Of a stretch of 64,000 nt of DNA, positions 52,608 to 61,059 are shown piece after piece; the first letter of the stretch is position 1; each line of letters starts with the position of its first letter. The DNA comes from an uncultured Pelagibacteraceae bacterium (GTDB lineage: Bacteria; Pseudomonadota; Alphaproteobacteria; Pelagibacterales; Pelagibacteraceae): NCBI GenBank assembly GCA_902519375.1, contig CABYJS010000002.1, positions 29,254 to 93,253 of the forward strand, written 5' to 3'. The translations under genes and the position numbers were made by a program. The notes below the pieces were generated by a model. It saw only the letters and a list, made by a program, of their open reading frames with translations, had not been told where the DNA came from and did no database searches.

Positions 52608-53774
52608 ATGAAATTTGGATATTTTTGCAATACCACGAATTGGAATCACAAGCCATATAATCAACTGCTTGATGAAACAAAAGAGATCACAACTTTTTGT
52701 GATGAGAATAATTGGGAATCAATTTGGTATACTGAGCATCATTTTAATCATGAAGGAATGGAGTCTTGTACAAATCCTTTAATGATGGGTGTTGATGCAG
52801 CAGCTAGAACTAAACAAATAAGAATTGGACAAGCATGCAATGTCATTACATTTCATAATCCAATAAGATTGGCAGAAGACATAGCTTTACTAGATCAATT
52901 ATCAGGAGGCAGAGTTGACGTGGGTATTGGCCGAGGGATTTATGGAAGAGAAGCAATAAATATGAATAAAGAGGCTGATCTTAAAGACCAAGCTAAAAAT
53001 TTCAGACTATTTGAAGAGTCTTTAACAATCATGAAAAAAGCTTGGACTGAAGAGTTTTTTAGTCACCAAGGTGAATTTTATACTTATCCATCACCAAACT
53101 TTGTTTGGCAACATGATATGAGTCCCCCAAATGAAAAGTTTTTAGATACAAAAACAAATGAAATAAAAAAAATAAGTATCGTTCCAAAACCAAAACAATC
53201 ACCACATCCTCCTATTTGGCAAGTTGTAGACGGCGCAAGATCAATTGAGTGGGCTGCACAGAATGGTTTAAATACAATTATGTGGATACCAACTGTTAAA
53301 GCTTTGAAGAAAAGATTTGAGATATATAGAGATGCAAAATCAAAGGCTGAAAATAGAAGTGTTCCATTAGGAGAAGGCATCTCTTTAGTAAGAGATATGT
53401 TTGTTGCTGAAACTATGGAAGAAGCAGAAAAAATGGCTGGTGAACACATCATTAATTATATGAAATGGGTTTGCCATTGGAGAGGCTTGGGAAATCATAT
53501 GGATCCTGGTGAAGAACTTCCTGAGACAAAACATAAATTAGACTTACTAAATTATGATTTCCTTCATAAAAGAAATTTATTATTTGGTACTCCTGAATAT
53601 GTTGTTAATAAGATTAATGAATTAAAATCTGAATTAAATTTACAAAATCTACAAGTTTGGTCTAACTTTCCCGGTATAGATCATGAAGCTTGTATGAGAA
53701 GCATCAAATTGTTTAATGACGAGGTAATTCCAAAAATTAATTTAGACTCTTCTAATATAGAAAAAGCAAGTTAA
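52608..53774 (+). CDS. LLM-class (luciferase-like) flavin-dependent monooxygenase
   Basis: This 388-residue TIM-barrel flavoprotein shows ENNWESIWYTEHHFNHEGMESCTNPLMMGVDAAARTKQIRIGQACNVITFHNPIRLAEDIALLDQLSGGRVDVGIGRGI, the classic bacterial luciferase family core. Members use FMNH2 and oxygen to oxidise or cleave rings, sulfonates or amines. It is followed by four coupled genes (DUF1185, alpha/beta-hydrolase, ALDH, DMT transporter). The substrate is unknown; ring opening of a heterocycle, as in RutA and pyridine monooxygenase, is an inference from this company. Confidence 0.88.
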   Translation: MKFGYFCNTTNWNHKPYNQLLDETKEITTFCDENNWESIWYTEHHFNHEGMESCTNPLMMGVDAAARTKQIRIGQACNVITFHNPIRLAEDIALLDQLSGGRVDVGIGRGIYGREAINMNKEADLKDQAKNFRLFEESLTIMKKAWTEEFFSHQGEFYTYPSPNFVWQHDMSPPNEKFLDTKTNEIKKISIVPKPKQSPHPPIWQVVDGARSIEWAAQNGLNTIMWIPTVKALKKRFEIYRDAKSKAENRSVPLGEGISLVRDMFVAETMEEAEKMAGEHIINYMKWVCHWRGLGNHMDPGEELPETKHKLDLLNYDFLHKRNLLFGTPEYVVNKINELKSELNLQNLQVWSNFPGIDHEACMRSIKLFNDEVIPKINLDSSNIEKAS

Positions 53775-54361
53775 TGGATTTGAAACTTAGAAAGTTTACA
53801 AAGTTTGTTGATAAAACTTTCATTGAGGGTGGAAAGAAAGCTAAAGAACCAGTCTTATTAGTTTCAGTAGCTGCGGTGTTTAAAAATCCTTGGGCTGGAA
53901 AAGGTTTTGTAGAAGATCTAAAACCAATCATTTTAGATTTAGCTCCAAAACTAGGTGATATTTTAGTTCCAGAATTAATAAAGGAAATTGGATCACCAGA
54001 AAAAATTTTAGCTTATGGAAAGGCAGGAACTGTTGGCTTAAGTGGTGAAATAGAACATGCATCAGCATTCATTCATACTTTAAGATTTGGAAATAAATTT
54101 AGAGATGCTGTTGGTGGTACTTCTTATTTAAGTTTTACAAACACAAGAGGTCCTGCGGGCTCTAAAATCTCTATACCAATGATGCATAAAACTGACTCAG
54201 GTTTAAGACCTTATTATTTAACCCATGAGTTTACAATTCATGATGCACCATTTGATGATGAAATAGTAATTGCAATTGGAGGTGCTTCAAGTGGTAGAGC
54301 ACATGCTAGAACTGGAGATCGTTATCAAGATATGAAAGAAATGGGTTTAGATCTAAAATAA
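53774..54361 (+). CDS. DUF1185 / amino-acid-synthesis family protein
   Basis: This 195-residue protein matches the AA_synth (DUF1185) family: VDKTFIEGGKKAKEPVLLVSVAAVFKNPWAGKGFVEDLKPII, EILAYGKAGTVGLSGEIEHASAFIHTLRFGNKFRDAVGGTSYLSFTNTRGPAGSKISIPMMHK and AIGGASSGRAHARTGDR. The family is usually found beside amidases and monooxygenases, and its chemistry is poorly defined. It is joined to the monooxygenase by TAATG and separated by 4 nt from the hydrolase. Confidence 0.85.
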   Translation: MDLKLRKFTKFVDKTFIEGGKKAKEPVLLVSVAAVFKNPWAGKGFVEDLKPIILDLAPKLGDILVPELIKEIGSPEKILAYGKAGTVGLSGEIEHASAFIHTLRFGNKFRDAVGGTSYLSFTNTRGPAGSKISIPMMHKTDSGLRPYYLTHEFTIHDAPFDDEIVIAIGGASSGRAHARTGDRYQDMKEMGLDLK

Positions 54362-54365
54362 TTCA

Positions 54366-55148
54366 ATGCCTGATAATTTTGATTCAAATCAAAATCACTT
54401 TTTTTTTATAAAAAAAAATACCACTCCATTGGTTTTTATTCATGGAGTTGGTCTTGATCATCAAATGTGGCAATCACAAATTAATAAGTTAAATGAATTT
54501 TCTATAATTACATATGATTTGTTAGGGCATGGAAAAACACCTTGGGAAAAAGAAAAGTTAACCCTCAATGATTTTTCAAAACAACTTGATAAAATTCTAA
54601 GTAATCTACAAGTAGATAAGATTAATCTTGTTGGGTTTTCTCTTGGATCTCTAATAGCCTTAGACTTTGCCTCAAATTATCAAGATAAAGTTAATAAACT
54701 TATATTAATCGGAACAACTTATAAAAGATCTGAGGCTGAAAAAGCACTGGTTTTAGAAAGATATAACCAAGCTAGACTAAATAAACCAATATCAAAACAA
54801 GCACTAAAAAGATGGTTTAGTGACAATTATTTAGAGAGTAATCCTTCGACATACGATTTATTTATGAAAATACTAACTAAAGAACCCAAGGATCATAAAA
54901 ACTTTCTTAAAGCTTACGAATTATTTGCTAATCACAAAGACAGTTCATTAATAATCAAAAATATTACTTCAAAGACTTTAGTTATGACTGGATCTAATGA
55001 CCCTGGATCTACTCCAAAAATGTCAAAAGAATTAGCTAAAGACCTACCTAATTCAATTTTTATTGAAATTAAAAATGGAAAACATCTTTGTAGTATAGAG
55101 TGTGCAGATGATGTTAATATAAATATCAAGAATTTTATTAATAATTAA
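54366..55148 (+). CDS. Alpha/beta-hydrolase
   Basis: This 260-residue hydrolase has the oxyanion-hole motif VFIHGVGLDHQMW, the nucleophile elbow VGFSLGSL (Ser92), an acid in TGSNDPGSTP and the base in NGKHLCSIE. The form is close to RutD and 3-oxoadipate enol-lactonase types, which act on carbamates, lactones or C-C bonds after ring oxidation. It immediately precedes the aldehyde dehydrogenase gene with no gap, consistent with releasing the aldehyde that the latter oxidises. Confidence 0.88.
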   Translation: MPDNFDSNQNHFFFIKKNTTPLVFIHGVGLDHQMWQSQINKLNEFSIITYDLLGHGKTPWEKEKLTLNDFSKQLDKILSNLQVDKINLVGFSLGSLIALDFASNYQDKVNKLILIGTTYKRSEAEKALVLERYNQARLNKPISKQALKRWFSDNYLESNPSTYDLFMKILTKEPKDHKNFLKAYELFANHKDSSLIIKNITSKTLVMTGSNDPGSTPKMSKELAKDLPNSIFIEIKNGKHLCSIECADDVNINIKNFINN

Positions 55149-56630
55149 ATGCCAAAAATTCAAAATTTTAGAATGTATATCAATGGTGAGTGGGTAGAAT
55201 CCTCATCAGGTAAAAAAATACAAACTCTTAATCCAGAAAACAATGAGGTGTGGGCAACAGTTCCTGAGGCTAATGAAAAAGATGTAGATAAAGCTGTTCA
55301 ATCAGCGCAAAATGCTTTTGAAAATAATTGGTCAATACTTCATCCAAGAGATAGAGCAAAATATTTAAGATTAATTGCAGATCAATTAAGAGAAAATGCA
55401 GAGCATCTAGGAAAAATAGAAACTATAGATACTGGAAAAATTTATAGAGAAACAAAAACCCAGGCTCATTATATTGCAGAATATTATGATTATTTTGCTG
55501 GACTGGCTGACAAAGTTGAGGGGACTGTAGTTCCAATTGATAAACCTGACATGCAAGTTACTACAACAAGAATACCAATTGGCGTTGTAGCAGCAATTAT
55601 TCCTTGGAATTCTCAAATGTTATTGACTGCTGTCAAGCTTGCTCCTGCACTTGCTATGGGTAATACTGTAGTGATAAAAGCATCAGAACTTGCGCCAGTA
55701 ACACTTTTAGAATTTGCAAAACTAATAGAAAAAACTGGAATACCTAAAGGAGTAATAAATATAATTACTGGATTAGGTGAGCCATGTGGTAAATCCCTTA
55801 CTACACATAATCTTGTGGAAAGAATTGCATTTACAGGTGGTCCTGAAACAGCGAAACATATCGTAAAAAATTCTGCTGAAAATTTATCTCAAGTAAGTTT
55901 AGAACTTGGAGGAAAAAGCCCAGTTGTTGTTTTTAAAGATGCCGATCAAGAAAATGCATTAAATGGAATCACAGCTGGAATATTTGGTGCTAGTGGACAA
56001 AGTTGTATTGCTGGTTCCAGACTTTATTTGCACTCCGAAATTTATGATAACTTTTTAGAAAAATTAATTAGTAAAGCTAAAAAAATTAAATTAGGCGGAC
56101 CTATGGAAAAAGATACTCAAATGGGGCCTCTAAATAGTTTTAAACAATTAGAAAATATAGAAAAAAATATTAAAGCTACGATTGAACAGGGTGGAAAAGT
56201 TAGATGTGGTGGTAAAAGATCCTCTATTTCAAATGAAGGCTATTATTTTCCAGCAACAATTATTGAGTGTGAAAACCACAATCTTCCTGTTGCAGAAAAT
56301 GAATTATTTGGACCAATATTATCTGTAATGAAATTTGAAAAAGAAGAAGAGGTAATAAATAAGATGAATGACAACAAATATGGTTTATCTTCTGGAATTT
56401 ACACCTCTAATTTTGCTAGAGGCTTAAGAGTATCTAAAGCTATTAGGGCAGGTATAGTTTTCATAAATACCTACAGATTAATTTCACCCATGGCTCCTTT
56501 TGGTGGAATAAAAGATAGCGGTTATGGCAAAGAAGCAGGTATCGAATCTATAAAAGAATATACGAGAATAAAAACCACTTGGTATAATTCATCTGATAAG
56601 CCGATGACTGACCCGTTTACAATGGGATAA
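55149..56630 (+). CDS. Aldehyde dehydrogenase
   Basis: This 493-residue ALDH starts right after the hydrolase stop (TAAATG). Its motifs are IPWNSQMLLTAVKLAPALAMGNTVVIKASELAP, IAFTGGPETAKHIV, catalytic Glu in SLELGGKSPVVVF and catalytic Cys in GASGQSCIAGSRL. It resembles betaine-/hydroxymuconic-semialdehyde-type ALDHs. As third catabolic step of the operon it would oxidise an aldehyde or semialdehyde to acid with NAD(P)+. It is only distantly similar to the other ALDH at 39951-41384. Confidence 0.93.
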   Translation: MPKIQNFRMYINGEWVESSSGKKIQTLNPENNEVWATVPEANEKDVDKAVQSAQNAFENNWSILHPRDRAKYLRLIADQLRENAEHLGKIETIDTGKIYRETKTQAHYIAEYYDYFAGLADKVEGTVVPIDKPDMQVTTTRIPIGVVAAIIPWNSQMLLTAVKLAPALAMGNTVVIKASELAPVTLLEFAKLIEKTGIPKGVINIITGLGEPCGKSLTTHNLVERIAFTGGPETAKHIVKNSAENLSQVSLELGGKSPVVVFKDADQENALNGITAGIFGASGQSCIAGSRLYLHSEIYDNFLEKLISKAKKIKLGGPMEKDTQMGPLNSFKQLENIEKNIKATIEQGGKVRCGGKRSSISNEGYYFPATIIECENHNLPVAENELFGPILSVMKFEKEEEVINKMNDNKYGLSSGIYTSNFARGLRVSKAIRAGIVFINTYRLISPMAPFGGIKDSGYGKEAGIESIKEYTRIKTTWYNSSDKPMTDPFTMG

Positions 56631-56633
56631 ATT

Positions 56634-57491
56634 TTGCCAATTAAACATTTATTAATATTATTATTTATAATGGTTGCACATGGAAGTGCTTTCCCAGTAG
56701 CAAAATTAGCTCTTAATAACTCTGTGCCACCTATTTTGATGGCTTCCTTGAGAATGGGAATAGTCCTACTCATATTAATTCCATTCTGGAAGTTTGAAAT
56801 ACCAAAAAAAAAATATTTGAATTCTTTGGTAATTTTTTCAGTTTCAATGGGAGTACTGGTTTATGTTTTTATGAACCTCTCACTTTTTCATTCATCAATC
56901 ATATCACCAATAATTTTAGGCTCCCAACTAGCAATACCATTTGGCATTATTGCAAGTGCCCTAATTTTAAACGAAAATATATCTAGAAATAAGTGGTTTC
57001 TAATTTTCACATCATTTTTAGGTATCTTAATAATATTTTTTGATCCTAAGCTAACAGATAATTTTCTTGGTTTGTTTTATGCAAGCTTAATGGCATTATT
57101 TTTCGGTTTAGCCCAAGTTTATTCTAGACAATTAAAAGATCTCAGCACCAGTCTTATCAATGCTAGTACTGGCCTCTTTGGGTTTGTGATACTTTTAATA
57201 ATCTCATTTTTTATTGAAGGGGAAACAATCAAAAATATAAAACTGATTAACTCAAATTCTTGGTTCTTAATTTCTTATCAAGCAATTATAGTATCTTTAT
57301 GTGCTCATCTTTTAATGTTCTATCTTTACAAGTTTTATACAGTCGGTAAAATTTTTCCTTTTTATTCACTTTTTCCCATTTTTGGGATTTTGTTAAGTTT
57401 TCTTATTTTTGGTGAGGTCCCTTCTTTTCTATTTATAATTGGAGGAATAATTGTCATCAGTTCTGTAGTTTTACTACATAAAATACGTTAA
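56634..57491 (+). CDS. EamA/DMT-superfamily transporter
   Basis: TTG at 56634 is chosen because it gives a full first membrane helix; the first ATG (56670) would cut it in half. The 285-residue protein has ten predicted spans in two EamA repeats (HGSAFPVAKLALNNSVPPILMASLRMGIVLLILIPFW; ALFFGLAQVYSRQLKDLSTSLINASTGLFGFVILL). It lies 3 nt after the ALDH gene, so it is likely to move substrate or product of the monooxygenase pathway. Confidence 0.87.
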   Translation: MPIKHLLILLFIMVAHGSAFPVAKLALNNSVPPILMASLRMGIVLLILIPFWKFEIPKKKYLNSLVIFSVSMGVLVYVFMNLSLFHSSIISPIILGSQLAIPFGIIASALILNENISRNKWFLIFTSFLGILIIFFDPKLTDNFLGLFYASLMALFFGLAQVYSRQLKDLSTSLINASTGLFGFVILLIISFFIEGETIKNIKLINSNSWFLISYQAIIVSLCAHLLMFYLYKFYTVGKIFPFYSLFPIFGILLSFLIFGEVPSFLFIIGGIIVISSVVLLHKIR

Positions 57492-57554
57492 TTAACTTAT
57501 TGAAAATTTTTACAGATCAGATTTACTTTATTATATTAATTTTAATTCACTATC

Positions 57555-58745
57555 ATGAAAAGAATAAATAAGTTATTTTTCACAATATTTTTAATTCTAT
57601 CAATATTAACAACACCCGCATATTCTGAGGTCAAAGTTGGAGTAATTTTGGGCTTCACGGGTCCTATTAAGAGTCTTACTCCAGCAATTGCAGCCTCTGC
57701 AGAAATTGCATTTAAAGAAGCTTCGGACTCAGGATTATTATTAGATGGTGAAATTATTAAAGTTGTAAGAGCAGACTCTACTTGTAAAGATTCTTCTGCA
57801 GCAATAGCTGCAGCAAAAGAGATTATTTCTAGAGGAGTTAAGGTACTATTGGGGGGTGTTTGCTCAGAGGTAACTGAAACAATTTTATCAGAAGTTGCAG
57901 TACCAAATAGGATAGTAATGATTTCTCCTGCTGCAACATCAGCCTCATTAACTTCTCTAAACGATAAGGGGTTTTTTTTTAGAACTACGCCATCTGAGGC
58001 TAGAGGAGCAAAAATCTTAGCAGATATTACTAACGACAGAAGAGTCAAAAAAGTTGCTATAACTTATACAAATAATGATTATGGAAAAGATTTAGCCGAA
58101 GCTTATAAAACCGCAGTTGAAAATCACGGTTTGAAAGTTACAATAATTGCTTCTCACGAAGACGACAAGGATGATTACTCATCTGAAGTTGCTGCTTTAG
58201 CTTCAGCAGGTGGTGAAGCTGTTGTAATAATAGGTTACCCTGACAAAGGTGGAAGAGGAATTATACAAGCATCTTTGGACTCTGGTGCTTTTGATAAATT
58301 TATTTTGTCTGATCGGATGATTAATCAATCTTTGTTAGATCAATTTAGTAATCAAATAAAAAAATCTTTTGGTTATGTGCCTGGTTCGTCAGGCAAAAGA
58401 GCGGGTTTTTTTGATAGAGTAGCCAAAGAGGGAGGTATTGATATTTCTTATCCTTATACAGGAGAGTCCTATGATGCAGCTGCATTAATTGTTTTAGCGA
58501 TACAAGCTGGAGGTTCAGCCGACAGTATCTCCATATCAAAAAATATTATAGATGTCGCAAATGAACCAGGAGTAAAGATTTATCCTGGTGAGATCAAAAA
58601 AGGTTTAGACTTACTGTCAAAAGGAAAAAAAATAAATTATGAAGGAGCAACTGGAATAAGTTTTAATGAACTTGGTGAAGCTAAAGGTTCTTTCTTAGAA
58701 CTAGAAATTAAAAATGGCAAGTTTAGAGCGAAGAAACAAAGGTAA
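57555..58745 (+). CDS. Branched-chain-amino-acid-type ABC substrate-binding protein (LivK-like)
   Basis: This 396-residue periplasmic binding protein has a signal peptide ending TTPAYS (cleavage after residue 24) and the Peripla_BP_6 core: VKVGVILGFTGPIKSLTPAIAASAEIAFKEA, VKVLLGGVCSEVTETIL, NRIVMISPAATSASLTSL, VAITYTNNDYGKDLAEAYKTAVENHG and YPYTGESYDAAALIVLAIQAGG. The ligand is probably an amino acid or amide. LivF and LivG genes lie 4 kb away on the other strand and may serve it, but the LivHM permeases are not in the window. Confidence 0.93.
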   Translation: MKRINKLFFTIFLILSILTTPAYSEVKVGVILGFTGPIKSLTPAIAASAEIAFKEASDSGLLLDGEIIKVVRADSTCKDSSAAIAAAKEIISRGVKVLLGGVCSEVTETILSEVAVPNRIVMISPAATSASLTSLNDKGFFFRTTPSEARGAKILADITNDRRVKKVAITYTNNDYGKDLAEAYKTAVENHGLKVTIIASHEDDKDDYSSEVAALASAGGEAVVIIGYPDKGGRGIIQASLDSGAFDKFILSDRMINQSLLDQFSNQIKKSFGYVPGSSGKRAGFFDRVAKEGGIDISYPYTGESYDAAALIVLAIQAGGSADSISISKNIIDVANEPGVKIYPGEIKKGLDLLSKGKKINYEGATGISFNELGEAKGSFLELEIKNGKFRAKKQR

Positions 58746-58754
58746 TCAAAAGAT

Positions 58755-58823
58755 TTAGAACATATATTTATCAGCCATATACATTGCCCAAGCTAAAGCT
58801 GCACCTAATATTATATATTTCAT
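58755..58823 (-). CDS. 22-residue hydrophobic micro-ORF downstream of proC
   Basis: ATG at 58821-58823 opens a 22-codon frame (starts MKYIILGAALAWAMYMADKY) with a short hydrophobic helix. It begins 9 nt after the proC stop, so it would be translated from the proC transcript. No ribosome-binding site is obvious. Size makes chance possible; conservation of the frame in relatives would decide. The alternative is plain 3' UTR. Confidence 0.35.
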   Translation of the reverse strand: MKYIILGAALAWAMYMADKYMF

Positions 58824-58832
58824 ATTATTATT

Positions 58833-59603
58833 TTATTTTTTATTTAATCTTTTGTAAATACTATTCAAGGTATTGATAATCGATTTATAAACCCTTCGTT
58901 TTTTCATTTCCTTTAAACCTTGCTCATTAAGGCCTCTAGGTGTTTGGGATTCCTTAACTAAATGTTTTAAATCTTTCTTGGAATTTAAAACAGCATCCTC
59001 TGATAAAGCTGAAAATAATGATGTTATATATTTTTGTGTGTCATCTCTTTTAACACCTTTTTTTGTAAGCCATTCACTCATAGCTTTTAGCATTTCATAA
59101 TATGAAGCCATCATTCCCGAGGTTGCCCAAAAATTAATAGACTGTTTTTCATTTTTGATTTCTATTGTTGATCCAATTTTGTTAAAAAAGTTTTTTACTT
59201 TTTTATTTGCAGGACAGATTGGGACAGGTCCTTTCTTTAAAGATATAGGAGGCAGTGGTATTGCTCTGACTATATCTGCCTTAACTTTAATCATCTTCTT
59301 AAGTTCTGAAATTGTTATTGTTGAAATAAAACTTATTATGGTTTGATTAGATCTAAAATTTAAGCTTTTAATTATTTTTTTTCCAACCATTGGTGTGACT
59401 GCCAAAAAAACCCAATTACAATTATCAACTATTTTTTGGTTATCTTTTTCAATAGAGATTTTTTTCAATTTTTTTTTCAGCTGTTTTGCTATTATTTTAT
59501 TTCGAGATGAAATATATATTTTATTATATTTAATTGTAGATTTACTTATTCCAGTTATTACTGAAGATGATATTTTTCCTGTGCCTATAAAGCCCAATTT
59601 CAT
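58833..59603 (-). CDS. proC: Pyrroline-5-carboxylate reductase
   Basis: This 256-residue enzyme reduces pyrroline-5-carboxylate to proline. The Rossmann start LGFIGTGKISSSVITGI and the segments VFLAVTPMVGKKIIKSL, IISFISTITISELKKMI, and IVRAIPLPPISLKKGPVPICP match the family. The C-terminal TSLFSALSEDAVLNSKKDLKHLVKESQTPRGLNEQGL contains the T-P-G/R-G-x-x-x-x-G-L motif that ends ProC. Lys-rich. It converges with the Liv-type binding protein gene. Confidence 0.9.
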   Translation of the reverse strand: MKLGFIGTGKISSSVITGISKSTIKYNKIYISSRNKIIAKQLKKKLKKISIEKDNQKIVDNCNWVFLAVTPMVGKKIIKSLNFRSNQTIISFISTITISELKKMIKVKADIVRAIPLPPISLKKGPVPICPANKKVKNFFNKIGSTIEIKNEKQSINFWATSGMMASYYEMLKAMSEWLTKKGVKRDDTQKYITSLFSALSEDAVLNSKKDLKHLVKESQTPRGLNEQGLKEMKKRRVYKSIINTLNSIYKRLNKK

Positions 59604-59632
59604 TAAAAGATTATATAATATTGGAACAAAAA

Positions 59633-59660
59633 AAAACCCCTAATTTTAATTAGGGGTTTT
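59633..59660 (-). terminator. Intrinsic terminator of the outer-membrane protein gene
   Basis: AAAACCCCTAATT (59633-59645) and AATTAGGGGTTTT (59648-59660) form a 13-bp stem with a minimal loop. On the minus strand it is followed by a run of eight or more T, a classic rho-independent terminator 27 nt after the end of the beta-barrel gene. It prevents read-through into proC, which starts 30 nt further on. On the plus strand it has a shorter T tract. Confidence 0.88.
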
Positions 59661-59687
59661 AAATTTTTAGTTTAAATACAGCTTAAA

Positions 59688-60362
59688 TTAAAATTTTTTT
59701 CCGATAGCAAAATTTAATTCAGTAATGTCTAAATCTGCATTAATGCTATTAGTCGTAGATGAACTTAAGCTTAAATCCTCAAAATCTACATACTCTAGAG
59801 ATATTTTCATATATGAGTCATTTCCAAACTCTTCTTTTGCACCTATTCCGATTGCAAAACCATCCAATGTAGCATTACCATAAGTACCACCGTTAGTTAA
59901 TGCATTTTCAAGAGTGTCTACATCGATCTGAGCAAATCCAACTTTAAAATAAGTTCCTTTATATGGGACTTCCATATAAAGCTGATTGTAGTTTTTAACT
60001 TCTGCATCAGCTTTTCTAGTTACACTTCCAGTTGTACCCTCATCATTTGCTGATTCTGAAGTTTCTGTTCTTTCATGCACGGAATCAGAAACATCTGCAG
60101 CAAATGGGTTATGAGAAAAACCAAATGTTATACCATTACTTAAAGTACTCTCTATAAAAAGTGATCCATATGCAGCTCTATTGTCTACACTTGCAGATTT
60201 GTCTGATGTATCAGCCTCAGTACCTTCAGTTTCAGAACCACTTGCATCAATTATTGCGAGCGTTCCAGTAACACCGATACCATAGCTTGTAGCAAAAGCA
60301 GTGCTTCCAAACATTAAAGATGCAGAGCAAATTAATGCTAAATGTTTTAATATTTTTTTCAT
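59688..60362 (-). CDS. Outer-membrane beta-barrel protein (porin-like)
   Basis: This 224-residue protein has a signal peptide (MKKILKHLALICSASLMFGSTAFA, cleavage after 24), acidic Ser/Thr/Glu-rich loops (ASGSETEGTEADTSDKSA; TETSESANDEGTTG), alternating hydrophobic strands such as AYGSLFIESTLSNGITFGFSHN and TYFKVGFAQIDVD, and a terminal Phe (ELNFAIGKKF), the BAM recognition signature. It is expected in the outer membrane; ligand unknown. It is monocistronic, with a strong terminator and an unusual repeat-rich upstream region. Confidence 0.85.
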   Translation of the reverse strand: MKKILKHLALICSASLMFGSTAFATSYGIGVTGTLAIIDASGSETEGTEADTSDKSASVDNRAAYGSLFIESTLSNGITFGFSHNPFAADVSDSVHERTETSESANDEGTTGSVTRKADAEVKNYNQLYMEVPYKGTYFKVGFAQIDVDTLENALTNGGTYGNATLDGFAIGIGAKEEFGNDSYMKISLEYVDFEDLSLSSSTTNSINADLDITELNFAIGKKF

Positions 60363-60377
60363 GTTTACTTTCGTTAT

Positions 60378-60393
60378 TATTAATCGATTAATA
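60378..60393 (-). promoter_or_regulatory. 16-bp perfect palindrome before the outer-membrane protein gene
   Basis: TATTAATCGATTAATA is a perfect 16-bp palindrome centred between 60385 and 60386, ending 15 nt before the start codon of the barrel-protein gene. Its length and symmetry fit the operator of a dimeric repressor placed to block the promoter or ribosome entry. The regulator is unknown. Confidence 0.5.
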
Positions 60394-60500
60394 GGGCGAT
60401 TGTTAACATATATGGAGATTTATTCTATTTTAAATTTCATATCACTATAGTTGTATAAAAAAACATTTAAAAATAGCCTTTTTTGTGTTGTAAAAATATC

Positions 60501-60605
60501 ACATTTGATAATATTATATTTGATATTACCATATCTGATATTATTAAATCTGATATTATCATACTTGATATTAACAAATTTGAGATTATCTGGTTTGATT
60601 ATTAG
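60501..60605. repeat. Seven tandem 15-bp repeats (TGATATTA core)
   Basis: Seven head-to-tail 15-bp units run without spacers from 60501 (first unit ACATTTGATAATATT, third ATATCTGATATTATT, fourth AAATCTGATATTATC); the last unit is degenerate. The shared core is TTGATATTA or CTGATATTA, and several units contain the 11-bp palindrome TGATATTATCA or close variants. The array begins about 139 bp upstream of the barrel-protein start. It may be a regulator-binding array; 15 bp is one and a half helix turns, so neighbouring sites face opposite sides. In one plus frame it would encode a five-residue repeat, but no good start is present. Confidence 0.8.
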
Positions 60606-60679
60606 ATAAATGAAAATTTATTCCTAGTCTAATTGTTTTGACGTTTTAACGTAAATTTTTAAATAAGCTGATTATTAAA

Positions 60680-60936
60680 TTAAGACTTATTAATAATATA
60701 TTGGTTATGTTTTTTTGAGATAAACTTTAAAGAAATTAATTTTTTTAAATATCTGTATTTTTGAGCATTTGATATTTTCAATTTAGTACTTAACATCTCA
60801 TCAGCAGATTGGGGTGATAATTTTCTTAAAGATATAATTTTTGAATTTGAAACAAATTTAACTCACATAAATTAATTTGAGAAGCTTTTGGAAGTTTTAA
60901 AATCATTTCGCAAATTTTTATAATTTTATTATTCAT
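60680..60936 (-). pseudogene. Frameshifted small helix-turn-helix-like gene
   Basis: ATG 60936 opens a 36-codon frame (MNNKIIKICEMILKLPKASQ...) that stops at 60826. In the -1 frame, open from 60862 to the stop at 60680, the reading continues with RKLSPQSADEMLSTKLKI and then a basic helix SNAQKYRYLKKLISLKFISKK, which looks like the recognition helix and wing of a winged-helix protein. Joining the frames near 60863 gives an ~85-residue protein. Either the gene has decayed, or there is a sequencing error, or a programmed shift. The remainder of 60606-61059 shows no other feature apart from small AT-rich dyads. Confidence 0.45.
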
Positions 60937-61059
60937 AAATGATTTTTTCTTAAATTGGTGATTAAGAATATCTTAAAAAATACTCAAAAGATTGTAAGTG
61001 TTATAAATGGCACACTTCTATATCTCAAAGAGAAATAAATCAGATAAGGCTTAAATTAT

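Noticed and set aside
54366..55148. Haloalkane dehalogenase or epoxide hydrolase reading of the alpha/beta-hydrolase
   Set aside because: The nucleophile elbow is GFSLG with Ser, not Asp, so it is a serine hydrolase.
60483..60605. Plus-strand pentapeptide-repeat mini-protein encoded by the 15-bp array
   Set aside because: Only a TTG start without ribosome-binding site is available, the tract is about 40 codons and stops at 60605; a non-coding repeat is the simpler reading.
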